A stretch of DNA of 64,000 nt from CALLMM01 sp964429855 (GTDB lineage: Bacteria; Armatimonadota; Chthonomonadetes; Chthonomonadales; CAJBBX01), in assembly GCA_964429855.1 (NCBI GenBank), contig CAYSDM010000024.1:1-64000 (forward strand), read 5' to 3'. The position numbers were made by a program, and so were the translations under genes. Below the pieces are notes generated by a model. It ran no database searches, had not been told where the DNA came from, and saw only the letters and a list, made by a program, of their open reading frames with translations. Shown one piece after another: positions 50,467 through 59,544 of the stretch. Each line of letters opens with the position of its first letter. The stretch's first letter is position 1.

Positions 50467-51753
50467 ATGACCACCATAACCGAAGTTGTTGCGCGTGAAA
50501 TCCTCGATTCGCGTGGGAACCCGACCGTCGAAGTGGACGTGTTCCTGGAGGATGGAACGATGGGACGCGCCGCCGTTCCCTCCGGAGCCTCGACCGGATC
50601 GTATGAAGCGGTAGAACTGCGCGATGACGACAAGGCGCGTTATCTTGGCAAGGGCGTTCTCAATGCGGTGGACAACGTCAACGAGAAGATCGCCCCCGAA
50701 ATCATTGATATGGATGCGACCGACCAGATCGGCATTGACCGCCTGATGCTGGAGATGGACGGCACGCCGAACAAGTCCACACTCGGCGCAAATGCCATTC
50801 TCGGCGTCTCGCTGGCGGTTGCGAAGGCGGCTTCCGACTCGCTGCATCTCCCTCTCTATCGCTATATCGGCGGGGTCAGCGCGAACACCCTTCCGGTTCC
50901 GATGATGAACATCCTCAATGGCGGCAAACACGCGGACAGCAACGTGGACTTTCAGGAGTTCATGGTGATGCCGGTCGGCGCGGAGACGTTTTCCGAGGCG
51001 CTGCGCATGGGCGCCGAAGTCTTTCATGCGCTGAAGAAGGTGCTCAAGGGGCGCGGTCTCGGCACGGGCTACGGGGATGAGGGCGGCTTCGCTCCCAATC
51101 TGGAGAGCAACGAGGACGCCGTCAAAGTCATCGTGGAAGCCATCGAACAGGCGGGCTATCGTCCCGGCGAACAGATCTATCTGGCGCTGGATCCGGCATG
51201 CACCGAAATCTTCTCCGACGGAAAGTACCACCTGAAGGGAGAGGGACGAGTTCTCAGCCCGGAAGAGATGGTGGACTACTGGGAGTCGCTCATCAATAAG
51301 TACCCGATCATCTCTCTGGAGGACGGTCTGGCGGAGGATGACTGGGAGGGCTGGGCGATGCTGACGCAGCGCATTGGCGGACATGTGCAGCTTGTCGGCG
51401 ATGACCTGTTTGTCACCAACACCGAACGGCTGGGACGGGGAATCAAGTCTCACTGCGCCAACTCCATTCTGATCAAGGTCAACCAGATCGGGAGCCTGAC
51501 GGAGACCCTGGAAGCTATCGAGATGGCGAAGCGCGCCGGGTATACGGCGGTCATCTCGCACCGTTCCGGCGAGACGGAGGACTCTACCATCGCCGATATC
51601 GCCGTCGCCACCAACGCCGGACAGATCAAGACCGGCGCGCCTAACCGCTCCGATCGTGTCGCCAAGTATAACCAGCTTCTGCGCATTGAGGAGGAGCTTT
51701 CCGAGGTTGCCCGCTATGGCGGCTGGAAGGCGTTCTACAACATCCGCAAGTAG
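50467..51753 (+). CDS. eno: Enolase
   Basis: A 428-residue glycolytic enzyme (2-phosphoglycerate to phosphoenolpyruvate), normal length. Starts MTTITEVVAREILDSRGNPT; the active-site loop is PSGASTGSYEA, with 'GGKHADSNVDFQEFM', the metal-binding Asp/Glu in LALDPAC, SLEDGLAEDDW and GDDLFVTN, the catalytic Lys in ILIKVNQIGSLTE and SHRSGETED near the end. The ATG at 50467 is preceded by AGGAGA; a longer in-frame extension would encode a non-conserved tail. A hairpin terminator follows. Confidence 0.97.
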   Translation: MTTITEVVAREILDSRGNPTVEVDVFLEDGTMGRAAVPSGASTGSYEAVELRDDDKARYLGKGVLNAVDNVNEKIAPEIIDMDATDQIGIDRLMLEMDGTPNKSTLGANAILGVSLAVAKAASDSLHLPLYRYIGGVSANTLPVPMMNILNGGKHADSNVDFQEFMVMPVGAETFSEALRMGAEVFHALKKVLKGRGLGTGYGDEGGFAPNLESNEDAVKVIVEAIEQAGYRPGEQIYLALDPACTEIFSDGKYHLKGEGRVLSPEEMVDYWESLINKYPIISLEDGLAEDDWEGWAMLTQRIGGHVQLVGDDLFVTNTERLGRGIKSHCANSILIKVNQIGSLTETLEAIEMAKRAGYTAVISHRSGETEDSTIADIAVATNAGQIKTGAPNRSDRVAKYNQLLRIEEELSEVARYGGWKAFYNIRK

Positions 51754-51777
51754 CGCCCAAAGACTTCGCCGTATGCA

Positions 51778-51812
51778 AACAGGTTCCTCGCCCAACCGAC
51801 GGGGAACCTGTT
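51778..51812 (+). terminator. Terminator hairpin after eno
   Basis: AACAGGTTCC / GGAACCTGTT, a perfect 10-bp stem with a 15-base loop, then CTTGC. It separates eno from pyk. Confidence 0.65.
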
Positions 51813-51862
51813 CTTGCAGACGGCGGGCTGCTCATTCGGAAGAGGAATAGCGTCCGGCAGTG

Positions 51863-51868
51863 TATAAT
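51863..51868 (+). promoter_or_regulatory. Possible -10 box of pyk
   Basis: TATAAT directly preceded by TG, about 43 bases before the pyk ATG. No clear -35 box is found at normal spacing. Confidence 0.4.
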
Positions 51869-51910
51869 GAACCGATAACAACGTCACGATAAAAAGGCGC
51901 ACAGTCATCT

Positions 51911-53341
51911 ATGAGGAAAACGCGGATCGTTTGTACCCTCGGACCGGCTTCGTTGAAGCGCAGCGTGTTGGAGAAGATGCTGAATGCCGGGATGGATGTG
52001 GCGCGCCTGAACTTCTCTCACGGCTCCCATGAACAGCATGCCCAGACCATCGCCCTGCTGCGCTCCCTGAGCGCCTATCGTGAAAAACCGCTGGCGATCC
52101 TGCAGGACCTCTCCGGCCCCAAGGTGCGCCTGGGAAAGATCGCCTGCGGAACCGTCCCGCTTCGTCGGGGACAGCAGATCGTCCTGACCACGCGCAGCGT
52201 GCCGGGAGATCATCAGGAGGTGCCGCTGCCTGTCCCCGAACTGGTCGCCGCCCTGCGTCCCGGAGACCGACTCTTCGCCGACGACGGGCGCGTGGAGATG
52301 CGCGTTCTGGAGGTATCCGCCACCGACGTTCTGGCGCGAACGGTCGTTCCGGGAGACCTGAGCAGTAACAAGGGGGTGATGTCGCCGGGCGTTTCGCTGG
52401 ATATTCCCGGCGTGACCTCCAAAGATATCACAGACCTGCGCTTCGGGCTGGCGCAGGGCGTGGACTGGGTCGCCGCCTCCTTCATTCGCAAGCCGGAAGA
52501 CCTCGCTCCCCTGCGCGAGGTGATGCGCGAAATGGATATTCATCGCCCGATCATCGCCAAGATCGAAAAATGGGAGGCGGTGAAGCGGATCGAAGAGATT
52601 ATCGCCTGCGTGCAGGGCGTCATGGTGGCACGAGGCGATCTGGGCGTCGAGATACCGATTGAAGAGGTGCCGGGCGTTCAGAAGAAGATCATCCGACTAT
52701 GCAACCGCGCCGGCAAACCGGTGATCACCGCGACGCAGATGCTCGACTCGATGATTCACAACCCGCTTCCAACCCGCGCGGAGGTGACCGATGTGGCTAA
52801 CGCGATCCTGGATGGAACCGACGCGGTGATGCTCTCCGGAGAGACGGCGGCGGGACAGTATCCGCTCGAATCGGTGCGGATGATGGCGAAGATCGCCGCG
52901 GAGACGGAACCGCAGGTACCGGATCGAGCCGCCTTTTCCGGCATTCGCCCCGGACGCGCCGATGCTGCCGAAGTGGTGGCACAGGGCGCTGTGGAGATGG
53001 CTCGCGCGCTGCGCGCCGCCGCGATCATCTGCGCGACGACCTCGGGCAGTACGGCGCGGCTGATCGCCAAATATCGCCCCGATACGCCGGTTGTCGCGCT
53101 GACGCATCAGTCGGAGACCTTCCGGCGCCTGGCGCTGACCTGGGGCGTGCGCCCGATCCTGATAAGCGCCATTGCCGACACCGATGAGATGATGGAGAAG
53201 TCCATCGCGGCGGTGGTAGAGAAAAAGATCGTCCGAACCGGCGACCTGGTCGTATTGACGGCGGGCGTCCCTGTGAATATCGTTGGCAACACCAACCTGA
53301 TTCGAGTCCATACCGTCGGGCAGCCGATTCGCGCCCGTTAA
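51911..53341 (+). CDS. pyk: Pyruvate kinase
   Basis: A 476-residue enzyme (phosphoenolpyruvate plus ADP to pyruvate plus ATP). Starts MRKTRIVCTLGPASL; substrate and metal motifs are ARLNFSHGSHEQH, 'ILQDLSGPKVRLG', 'IIAKIEKWEAVKRIEEI' (catalytic Lys), MVARGDLGVEI and TATQMLDSMI, followed by the C-terminal allosteric domain ending 'GVPVNIVGNTNLIRVHTVG'. The N-terminus is short, without a leading helix. It is separated from eno by a terminator and carries its own -10 box, so is probably transcribed independently, though both serve lower glycolysis. Confidence 0.96.
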   Translation: MRKTRIVCTLGPASLKRSVLEKMLNAGMDVARLNFSHGSHEQHAQTIALLRSLSAYREKPLAILQDLSGPKVRLGKIACGTVPLRRGQQIVLTTRSVPGDHQEVPLPVPELVAALRPGDRLFADDGRVEMRVLEVSATDVLARTVVPGDLSSNKGVMSPGVSLDIPGVTSKDITDLRFGLAQGVDWVAASFIRKPEDLAPLREVMREMDIHRPIIAKIEKWEAVKRIEEIIACVQGVMVARGDLGVEIPIEEVPGVQKKIIRLCNRAGKPVITATQMLDSMIHNPLPTRAEVTDVANAILDGTDAVMLSGETAAGQYPLESVRMMAKIAAETEPQVPDRAAFSGIRPGRADAAEVVAQGAVEMARALRAAAIICATTSGSTARLIAKYRPDTPVVALTHQSETFRRLALTWGVRPILISAIADTDEMMEKSIAAVVEKKIVRTGDLVVLTAGVPVNIVGNTNLIRVHTVGQPIRAR

Positions 53342-53373
53342 AACGGTTCGCAGAGCCTCAGAAAGAGGGGATC

Positions 53374-53682
53374 ATGAGCCGATCAGAAAACCAGACCGTT
53401 CCCCCCCGCCGACAGATCGCGCTGCTGTTTATCTTGCAGATGGCGCTGGTCATCGGGATGATACATCTCGGCGTCCAGACCGGCGAGCGGTGGATGCGCG
53501 CGCGGGAGATGCGCCGGGAGAATGCCCGGATCGAGCGCAGGCTGCTGGAGGTTCAGCAGGAGAATCAGCGGCTTCGCCGGGAAGCGCAGGCGCTTCAGAC
53601 CCCGAACGGCATGGAGCGGGAGGCGCGTCGTCTGGGCTATGTTCGCCCGGGAGAGGTTCCGTTAATCGTTTTGCCGCAATAG
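53374..53682 (+). CDS. FtsB/DivIC-like septum formation initiator protein
   Basis: A 102-residue bitopic protein: short basic N-terminus, a membrane helix (about 15-33, IALLFILQMALVIGMIHLGV), then a coiled coil (about 38-75, REMRRENARIERRLLEVQQ...) and the short C-terminal 'MEREARRLGYVRPGEVPLIV' motif typical of FtsB/DivIC. These proteins bridge FtsL and FtsQ/DivIB in the cell-division complex. As in many bacteria, it lies downstream of glycolytic genes (enolase is a classic neighbour). A GAGGGGATC ribosome site precedes the ATG. Confidence 0.85.
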   Translation: MSRSENQTVPPRRQIALLFILQMALVIGMIHLGVQTGERWMRAREMRRENARIERRLLEVQQENQRLRREAQALQTPNGMEREARRLGYVRPGEVPLIVLPQ

Positions 53683-53761
53683 CAGCCACGACAGAGAGCA
53701 TCCCTTCCTGCGGACATGGCGCAATGCCGTGTCCGCTTTGCACATCCGCAGGCGGAAAAAG

Positions 53762-54361
53762 ATGGAAACACTGTTCAGCATCTGTATCGGGGTGGGTTTA
53801 AGCGCGGCGGTCGGTTTCCGGGTGTTTGTGCCGCTCCTGATTCTGAGCATCGCCTCCTACGCCGGATCCCTTCCCCTGTCAGACAGCTTTGCCTGGGTCG
53901 GGACGCTGCCCGCGCTGATCGCCTTCAGCATCGCCACGTTGTGCGAGGTTGCCGCCTACTTTATTCCCTGGCTGGATCACCTGCTGGATGTTATCGCCAC
54001 TCCCGCAGCGGTGGTTGCGGGAACCGTCGTAACGGCAAGCGTCGTCGCCGATCTCAACCCGTTTCTGCAATGGTCGCTGGCGATTATCGCCGGAGGAGGC
54101 ACAGCTGGTCTGATTCAGGGAGGAACCGGCGCAGCGCGGGCGATGTCCACCGCCGCCACCGGAGGACTGGGCAACCCGATTTTTGCGCTGGTCGAGGCGG
54201 TCAGTTCCATCGCACTCTCGCTGCTGGCGCTGCTGCTTCCCATCATGGCGTTTGCGCTGGCTCTCTCGCTGGTCTCCATCGGGATCGCAGTTATCATCCT
54301 GTTTCGACGCGCCCTTGCGAAACGCAACATATCGCCTCCCATCCGCGATAAACATGGATAA
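53762..54361 (+). CDS. DUF4126 membrane protein
   Basis: A 199-residue protein with four to five membrane helices. The opening 'METLFSICIGVGLSAAVGFRVFVPLLILSIAS' and the later 'ALCEVAAYFIPWLDHLLDVIATPAAVVAGTVV'-type block are characteristic of DUF4126, a family without known function. The ATG at 53762 is preceded by GGCGGAAAAAG; an in-frame start at 53729 would add 11 charged residues. It follows the FtsB-like gene by 79 bases. Confidence 0.85.
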   Translation: METLFSICIGVGLSAAVGFRVFVPLLILSIASYAGSLPLSDSFAWVGTLPALIAFSIATLCEVAAYFIPWLDHLLDVIATPAAVVAGTVVTASVVADLNPFLQWSLAIIAGGGTAGLIQGGTGAARAMSTAATGGLGNPIFALVEAVSSIALSLLALLLPIMAFALALSLVSIGIAVIILFRRALAKRNISPPIRDKHG

Positions 54362-54538
54362 AGAGGCGGGAAAAGAGAGTATTGCCGTCGTACAAAGAAC
54401 CTGAATGCATAATGAGGATGGCGACTCGCTTCCAGACGCCCTCCGCCAAACAGCAGCCCGACTGCCTATCTGTTTCAATGCCGTCATTGCGGCGCATCTG
54501 GAGGATACCGGGATTCCGATTAAGAAGGGAAAACGATC

Positions 54539-55438
54539 ATGGCACGCACCTACAACTACCTGACATCCGAGCAGATCGAGCATTTTCTGGAGAAAGGCCA
54601 TATCGTTCTGCACGACTGCTTTTCGCGAGAGACCGCAAACCAACTGACGGAATTTGCCTGGACACGTCTGGGCTACGATCCCAACGATCCCTCCACCTGG
54701 GAGAAGTCTCGCATTCACATGCCTTCGCGGGAAAGACTGGAGGTGCGCGACTTCGCTCCGAAAGCCTGGGGAGCCGCCTGCGAACTGATGGGCGGCGAGG
54801 ATCGGGTCGAACAGCCTGCCTGGTGGGGCGACTCGTTTATTATCAACTTTCGCGACGGCGCAGACCGCCCCTGGGAGCCGCCTTCCGCACAGTCACCTGG
54901 CTGGCACAAGGACGGCGACTGGTTCCTGCACTTTCTGGACAGCCCGGAACAGGCGCTCCTGACGCTGGTCATCTGGTCTGATATCGAACATCAGGGCGGT
55001 GGAACCTATGTCGCCTGCGATTCGGTCGGACCGGTGGCTCGTTTTCTGGTCGAGCACCCGGAGGGCGTTCAACCGGGCGGCTTTGATTTTCGCGCGCTTG
55101 TCAGCCAGTGCAGCGATTTTCTTGAGTTCACCGGAAAGGTCGGAGACGTGGTGCTGCTGCATCCCTACATCCTGCATGCCTCCTCGCAGAACCTCTCCGG
55201 CAAGCCGCGATTTCTGACCAACCCCTGCTTCCATCTGCGCGAACCGATGCAGTTCAACCGCGCCAATCCCGACGACTATTCGCTGGTAGAACAGGCGGTG
55301 CTGCGCTCTCTGGGCGTGGAGAGTCTGGATTTCCAGCCCGCTGCGCCGCGCGAGCGCATTGTCCCGGAGCGCGAGCGTATCCAGCAGAAGATGCGCGAGG
55401 AAGAGGAGGCGCGAATCGCGCAGGCAACCGCCGGATGA
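54539..55438 (+). CDS. Phytanoyl-CoA dioxygenase (PhyH) family protein
   Basis: A 299-residue Fe(II)/2-oxoglutarate oxygenase-like protein. The HxD motif is in GWHKDGDWFLH (about residues 121-131), the distal His in LLHPYILHASSQN and the anchor Arg in KPRFLTNPCFH. It is only distantly related to the PhyH protein at 2184-2930 and has a longer middle region. 'LVIWSDIEHQGGGTYVACDS' fits the family strand before the distal His. Substrate unknown. AAGGGAAAACG ribosome site upstream; a strong terminator follows the gene. Confidence 0.85.
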   Translation: MARTYNYLTSEQIEHFLEKGHIVLHDCFSRETANQLTEFAWTRLGYDPNDPSTWEKSRIHMPSRERLEVRDFAPKAWGAACELMGGEDRVEQPAWWGDSFIINFRDGADRPWEPPSAQSPGWHKDGDWFLHFLDSPEQALLTLVIWSDIEHQGGGTYVACDSVGPVARFLVEHPEGVQPGGFDFRALVSQCSDFLEFTGKVGDVVLLHPYILHASSQNLSGKPRFLTNPCFHLREPMQFNRANPDDYSLVEQAVLRSLGVESLDFQPAAPRERIVPERERIQQKMREEEEARIAQATAG

Positions 55439-55451
55439 GCGATGCGTAAAA

Positions 55452-55487
55452 CCGCCGCGAAGGAAGCCTCTTCGCGGCGGCTATTTT
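55452..55487 (+). terminator. Rho-independent terminator
   Basis: Perfect 11-bp GC-rich stem CCGCCGCGAAG / CTTCGCGGCGG, 7-base loop, followed by CTATTTTT. The best intrinsic terminator in the window; it ends the PhyH gene. Confidence 0.9.
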
Positions 55488-55528
55488 TCTGCTATTCTCC
55501 TTACAGCACAGTATATGCCTGATCTGCC

Positions 55529-55933
55529 ATGCGTAACTCCTTCCGATTTCCGCCCGCCTTCTACCACGCGCTGGAGCAGTTTAACGCCGGAGAGTACTTC
55601 GCCTGTCACGAGACTTTGGAGGAACTATGGATACCGGAGACGGATACGATCCGGGAGGTCTATCAGGGAATTCTCCATGCGGCGGTCGCCTGTTACCATC
55701 TGGTTGAACGCGAAAACTGGCACGGCGCAGAGCGGCAGTTAGGGCGCGCTCTGCGTCGGCTGGCTCCCTGGCTCTCCATCATCGAGAGCGTGGATCTGGC
55801 GCAGATGCAATCGGACTGCCAGCGCCTGCGCTCCCACCTGCACGCCCTGGGATATGCGCGTGTCCGGGAGTACGATTCTTCACTGCTGCCCCGAATCATC
55901 TTTTTTAAACCCTGTGAGAAAGAGTTTAGTTAA
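55529..55933 (+). CDS. DUF309 protein
   Basis: A 134-residue all-helical protein with the DUF309 core 'FNAGEYFACHETLEELW' and 'YQGILHAAVACYHLVERENWHGAERQL', which carries the conserved HE and QG-x-H-x-A-x2-Y-H pattern, possibly a metal site. Function is unknown. It starts soon after the terminator of the PhyH gene with no clear ribosome site, so may be leaderless or weakly translated. Normal length. Confidence 0.85.
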   Translation: MRNSFRFPPAFYHALEQFNAGEYFACHETLEELWIPETDTIREVYQGILHAAVACYHLVERENWHGAERQLGRALRRLAPWLSIIESVDLAQMQSDCQRLRSHLHALGYARVREYDSSLLPRIIFFKPCEKEFS

Positions 55934-56046
55934 TCTAATAAACTATCAAGATAAGGTACTATAGCAACCATATTTCGTCAAGCAGCCTCGAACCGTTGCA
56001 TCCATCACGGGATTTCATCCCGTCACCCGGTATAAGGAGTCTATCC

Positions 56047-57366
56047 ATGTATCGTTTACGGCAGACGTATACCCCGGCATTGATCGTTGTCCTCGTCCTG
56101 GGAATCTGGCTGAACGGGTGCGGGGGCGGAGGCAGTACTCCGGAGAAGTTTGAGGAAAAGTTCGCCACATCGCGAGAGGCGTTTCGTCCCCTGTCCGACA
56201 AACTGCTGGCTCTCTTCACGGTGGGCAACACGGGAACGCTTAACACCAGTCAGGCGGAAGGTCTGAAAGTACGGCTGAACACCGACGCGACCCGACTTTC
56301 CATCGAGTTTCACAACGAGGCACAGGGACTGGTCATCAGTCCGGTGGAGTTGCTACCCGATCCAGCGGCATCGGGCGGTTTCCGGGCGGAAAATGTGCAG
56401 GCGTTTGGACGAAATGACCTGATACTGCTGGCGCGCGTTCACGAAAATGGACCGGACGGCACCGAGATATCCCTGATGATTACCACCCCTGCCACACGCG
56501 CCGCTTCACGCACACGCGCGGTCATTAATACGTCTGCGGATCGAGCGGAAAGGCGTCAAGCCTATAAACGTCACAATGCGGAGTTGATCCGTCAGAACGT
56601 CTGCAACGATCTGGAGCGGTTCGCCTGCATGGTTCAGGATATTGTAGATACTGGCGTAAGCAAGTTCGGTCGTGACCAGGCTGCCCTGGATCTGATCATG
56701 GACGATCTGGTGGATATCTTCGTTCCCGCCGGTTACTACAAGAGCAGCATGATGCGGTTGGAGCCGACCCTTCAGGAAGACGTGCTTACCGATCCGGGTC
56801 CCGCCTGCGGCAATGCGAAGGGACTGAGCGGTTTTGCTCCAGAGTTTCGCAACGGGGAGGGGCGTTTCCGCCACTTTATGGCGAATGCCTCCTCAAAGCG
56901 GTTCGCACCCGGATTCATCGTGAATCTGACAGCGCGCTTCGTAGGAGGCGACTGGGGGTGGAAGAACGACCCGACCGGAGATATCGCCGCCGATCTGGCA
57001 ACCAACGCAGCCGGACGCGATTTCTACGATTTCCTGTTTGGTCTGAAAGGGGACAACCGCCTCGGTGATGGCGTGACCGTCAAAGAGTGGATCAGGAACA
57101 AGTTCAAAGACCCGAACGATCCGAATCGCACGAATGTTCTGTTGAAGCTGAATAAACAGGTCGGTCCGTATGCCGCTGGAACCGAGATCGCCCTCTGCCG
57201 GATACGCGGATGTATGATCAATCCGATCCATCTTCCCAATTGCGCATATGAGCATATGCATGCTCAGCATGAAGAGGGAATCTTCATTGATGATCAGGGT
57301 CCTTATACGGATACGGAGCATACGAAATGCGGCTATGGCGAGATCGTTCGCCGCCCCTCCAACTGA
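56047..57366 (+). CDS. Lipoprotein of unknown function
   Basis: A 439-residue protein with a lipoprotein signal: hydrophobic stretch then LNGC at about residues 22-25 followed by GGGG. The mature part shows a helical middle with two Cys (NVCNDLERFACMVQDIVDTG) and a C-terminal Cys-containing region (ALCRIRGCMINPIHLPNCAYEHMHAQHEEG). The closing His-rich HMHAQHEEG, with the preceding Cys residues, could bind metal. No family recognised. ATG 56047 has ATAAGGAG upstream; an upstream in-frame ATG at 55996 would spoil the signal peptide. It stands alone between large gaps. Confidence 0.75.
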   Translation: MYRLRQTYTPALIVVLVLGIWLNGCGGGGSTPEKFEEKFATSREAFRPLSDKLLALFTVGNTGTLNTSQAEGLKVRLNTDATRLSIEFHNEAQGLVISPVELLPDPAASGGFRAENVQAFGRNDLILLARVHENGPDGTEISLMITTPATRAASRTRAVINTSADRAERRQAYKRHNAELIRQNVCNDLERFACMVQDIVDTGVSKFGRDQAALDLIMDDLVDIFVPAGYYKSSMMRLEPTLQEDVLTDPGPACGNAKGLSGFAPEFRNGEGRFRHFMANASSKRFAPGFIVNLTARFVGGDWGWKNDPTGDIAADLATNAAGRDFYDFLFGLKGDNRLGDGVTVKEWIRNKFKDPNDPNRTNVLLKLNKQVGPYAAGTEIALCRIRGCMINPIHLPNCAYEHMHAQHEEGIFIDDQGPYTDTEHTKCGYGEIVRRPSN

Positions 57367-57569
57367 AGTAATCAAAATCAGCGCATATATCCTGTGTTTT
57401 TTGGGTAACTATGTCTAGCCATATCCAGTATTATATGGTAGACTACTCATAACACTGATAACAGATTTCATAGCATAAACTTTATGCCTTTGTCTGCACA
57501 GCAGAGACGCTGCGCGGGCAGAGGCTTTCGGCTTATTGGCAGCCGCGAATCGGCATCGGGCTGCAGTCC

Positions 57570-57600
57570 TTGATGACACGATGCCGGAGAAGGATATAAT
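57570..57600 (+). promoter_or_regulatory. Candidate promoter of the ABC exporter operon
   Basis: TTGATG (57570-57575), 19-base spacer and TATAAT (57595-57600). Spacing is long, but the -10 is perfect. It would give a 5' leader of about 160 bases. Confidence 0.45.
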
Positions 57601-57689
57601 CGCCCCATGTTCGCAGTACATACCAACTGGTTCGGAGCCGTGCAGATGCATGGCTGGATGGCGTTGTCTGGAGAGATGACGGAACGTTA

Positions 57690-57741
57690 GGCGTCCCGTC
57701 GGACAGAGAGGATCAGAAGGATCTCTGTCGGCGGAGACGCC
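57690..57741 (+). promoter_or_regulatory. Long stem-loop in the exporter leader
   Basis: Outer arms GGCGTC / GACGCC and inner arms GACAGAGA / TCTCTGTC enclose a 12-base loop, forming a two-part hairpin of 52 bases that ends 27 bases before the ATG. It has no U tract, so looks like a leader regulatory structure more than a terminator. Confidence 0.5.
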
Positions 57742-57768
57742 CTGTTCACGCGAAAAGGTTATAAGCTC

Positions 57769-59529
57769 ATGCGAAACTTTTTCCGGCTTCTTCGCGAAGT
57801 TAGACGCTACTGGAAGGTACTGCTGTTAATCGGCTTTTTGACGCTGATTGCCGCAGCGCTGGGTCTTCCCGGTCCCCTCATCATCAAATACCTCGTTGAC
57901 CACCTTGTCAGCCGCCAGCCCTTCAGCATTTTTGCGGTTTTCTGCGCCCTCGTCGGAGTCGCCATCGCCAGCGGTCTGGTTGGATTTGCCCTCACCATGT
58001 CCGTCACCTATCTCGGACAGCGTTTCAAATTCGATATGCGCCGCAAGCTCTACGCGCATATGCAGACGCTCTCGCTGGGCTACTTCGAGAAGAACCAAAC
58101 CGGCAAACTCATGTCCAACATCACCAACGATGTGGCGACGCTGGATCAACTGATCGGCGGCGGTTTTGTCACGCTTGTCTCCGATCTGGTGACTCTGACC
58201 GCGGTACTTATCATCATCTTCACCATGAACTGGCAGCTTGCGCTGGTGGGCATGTCGGTATTCCCCTTCTATATCGCCAACTACCTGGTGCATATCGGCA
58301 AGATCAAACGCACCGCCGACGACATTCGCGAAGAGCGCGACGTGATGCTGGGCGACCTGCAGGAGAAGCTGGCAGGCGCGCTGGTGGTTAAGTCGTATGC
58401 CAAGGAGCGATCCGAGGTGCTTCAGTTTGTCGGTCAGAACCGGAGCCTGCTGGGTTTGAATGTTCGTCAGGGCGTGCTGGGAACCCGGTTGTGGACTATC
58501 GCCGAGTTTATCGGAAGCGGTCTGGGAGTCGCATTGATTCTCTGGTTCGGCGGACGACAGGTCATGCAGGGCAACCTGTCTCCGGGCGCTCTGGTGGCGT
58601 TCGTCTCCTTCATCACCGGCTATCTTTACGGTCCTATTCTGCGCCTGATCCAGTTAAACGATCAGATTGCGCGCACTAACGCCGCGCTCCGCCGCATCTT
58701 TGCCACGCTCGACACCGAGCCAAACATCAAAGACCGCCCGGACGCCAAACCCCTCCCTCCCATTAAGGGTGCGGTTCGCTATGAGAATGTCTGGTTCGAA
58801 TATGAGCCGGGACAGCCAGTACTCAAGGGGATCAACCTGGACATCCGACCGGGCATGATGGTGGCTCTGGTGGGACAGTCCGGCTCCGGCAAAACGACGA
58901 TGATCAACCTTCTGCAACGGCACTACGACGTGACGGAGGGCAGGATCACGGTAGATGGATACGACCTGCGCGATGTAACGCTGCTCTCCCTGCGGAAACA
59001 GGTGGGAGTCGTCATCCAGGAGACCATCCTGTTCAACACCACCATCCGCGAAAATATACGTTACGGGCGGCTGGAGGCGACGGACGAAGAGGTGGAGGCG
59101 GCAGCACGCGCCGCCAATATCGCCCATGTCATCGAAGGGCTTCCCAAAGGCTACGATACGCGCATCGGCGAAGAGGGAATCAAACTCTCCGGCGGAGAGA
59201 AACAGCGGCTTGCCATTGCCCGCGCCATCCTCTCCGACCCGCGCATTCTAATCCTGGATGAAGCCACCTCCTCGCTGGACTCCGAGACGGAGACGCTCAT
59301 TCAGGAGGCGCTGGAGCACCTGATGCAGGGGCGTACCTCTTTTGTCATCGCCCACCGCCTCTCCACCATTGTCAAAGCCGATCTGATCGTCGTCATGGAG
59401 AAGGGGAACATCCGGGAGATGGGCAGTCATCAGGAACTGCTGCAGCAGGGCGGAGTCTACGCTGACCTCTACAATCAACAGTTCAAAGTCGCCCTGGACG
59501 CGATCCAGACGGAGGGAGCCGCCGCTTAG
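57769..59529 (+). CDS. ABC exporter half-transporter, catalytic-site subunit
   Basis: A 586-residue fused membrane-ATPase half-transporter of the MsbA/BmrA type. Six membrane helices (about 15-300) precede the ATPase: Walker A GQSGSGKTT (about 369-377), Q-loop VVIQE, intact signature LSGGEKQ, Walker B LILDEATSSLDS with the catalytic Glu, and switch His in AHRLS. It probably pairs with the next gene to export a lipid, peptide or drug; substrate cannot be told. The pair is likely expressed from the promoter at 57570. Confidence 0.93.
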   Translation: MRNFFRLLREVRRYWKVLLLIGFLTLIAAALGLPGPLIIKYLVDHLVSRQPFSIFAVFCALVGVAIASGLVGFALTMSVTYLGQRFKFDMRRKLYAHMQTLSLGYFEKNQTGKLMSNITNDVATLDQLIGGGFVTLVSDLVTLTAVLIIIFTMNWQLALVGMSVFPFYIANYLVHIGKIKRTADDIREERDVMLGDLQEKLAGALVVKSYAKERSEVLQFVGQNRSLLGLNVRQGVLGTRLWTIAEFIGSGLGVALILWFGGRQVMQGNLSPGALVAFVSFITGYLYGPILRLIQLNDQIARTNAALRRIFATLDTEPNIKDRPDAKPLPPIKGAVRYENVWFEYEPGQPVLKGINLDIRPGMMVALVGQSGSGKTTMINLLQRHYDVTEGRITVDGYDLRDVTLLSLRKQVGVVIQETILFNTTIRENIRYGRLEATDEEVEAAARAANIAHVIEGLPKGYDTRIGEEGIKLSGGEKQRLAIARAILSDPRILILDEATSSLDSETETLIQEALEHLMQGRTSFVIAHRLSTIVKADLIVVMEKGNIREMGSHQELLQQGGVYADLYNQQFKVALDAIQTEGAAA

Positions 59530-59544
59530 CGGCTAGAGCCAGCC

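Larger units (their letters stand above)
57367..57768 (+). other. 402-base intergenic region and leader of the ABC exporter operon
   Basis: No convincing gene. The first 200 bases are AT-rich without recognisable features; then come a candidate promoter (57570-57600) and a long hairpin (57690-57741) before the exporter start. Confidence 0.6.

Noticed and set aside
55957..55962. TACTAT as a -10 box of the lipoprotein gene
   Set aside because: No -35 partner at usable spacing, and the region is AT-rich enough for chance matches.
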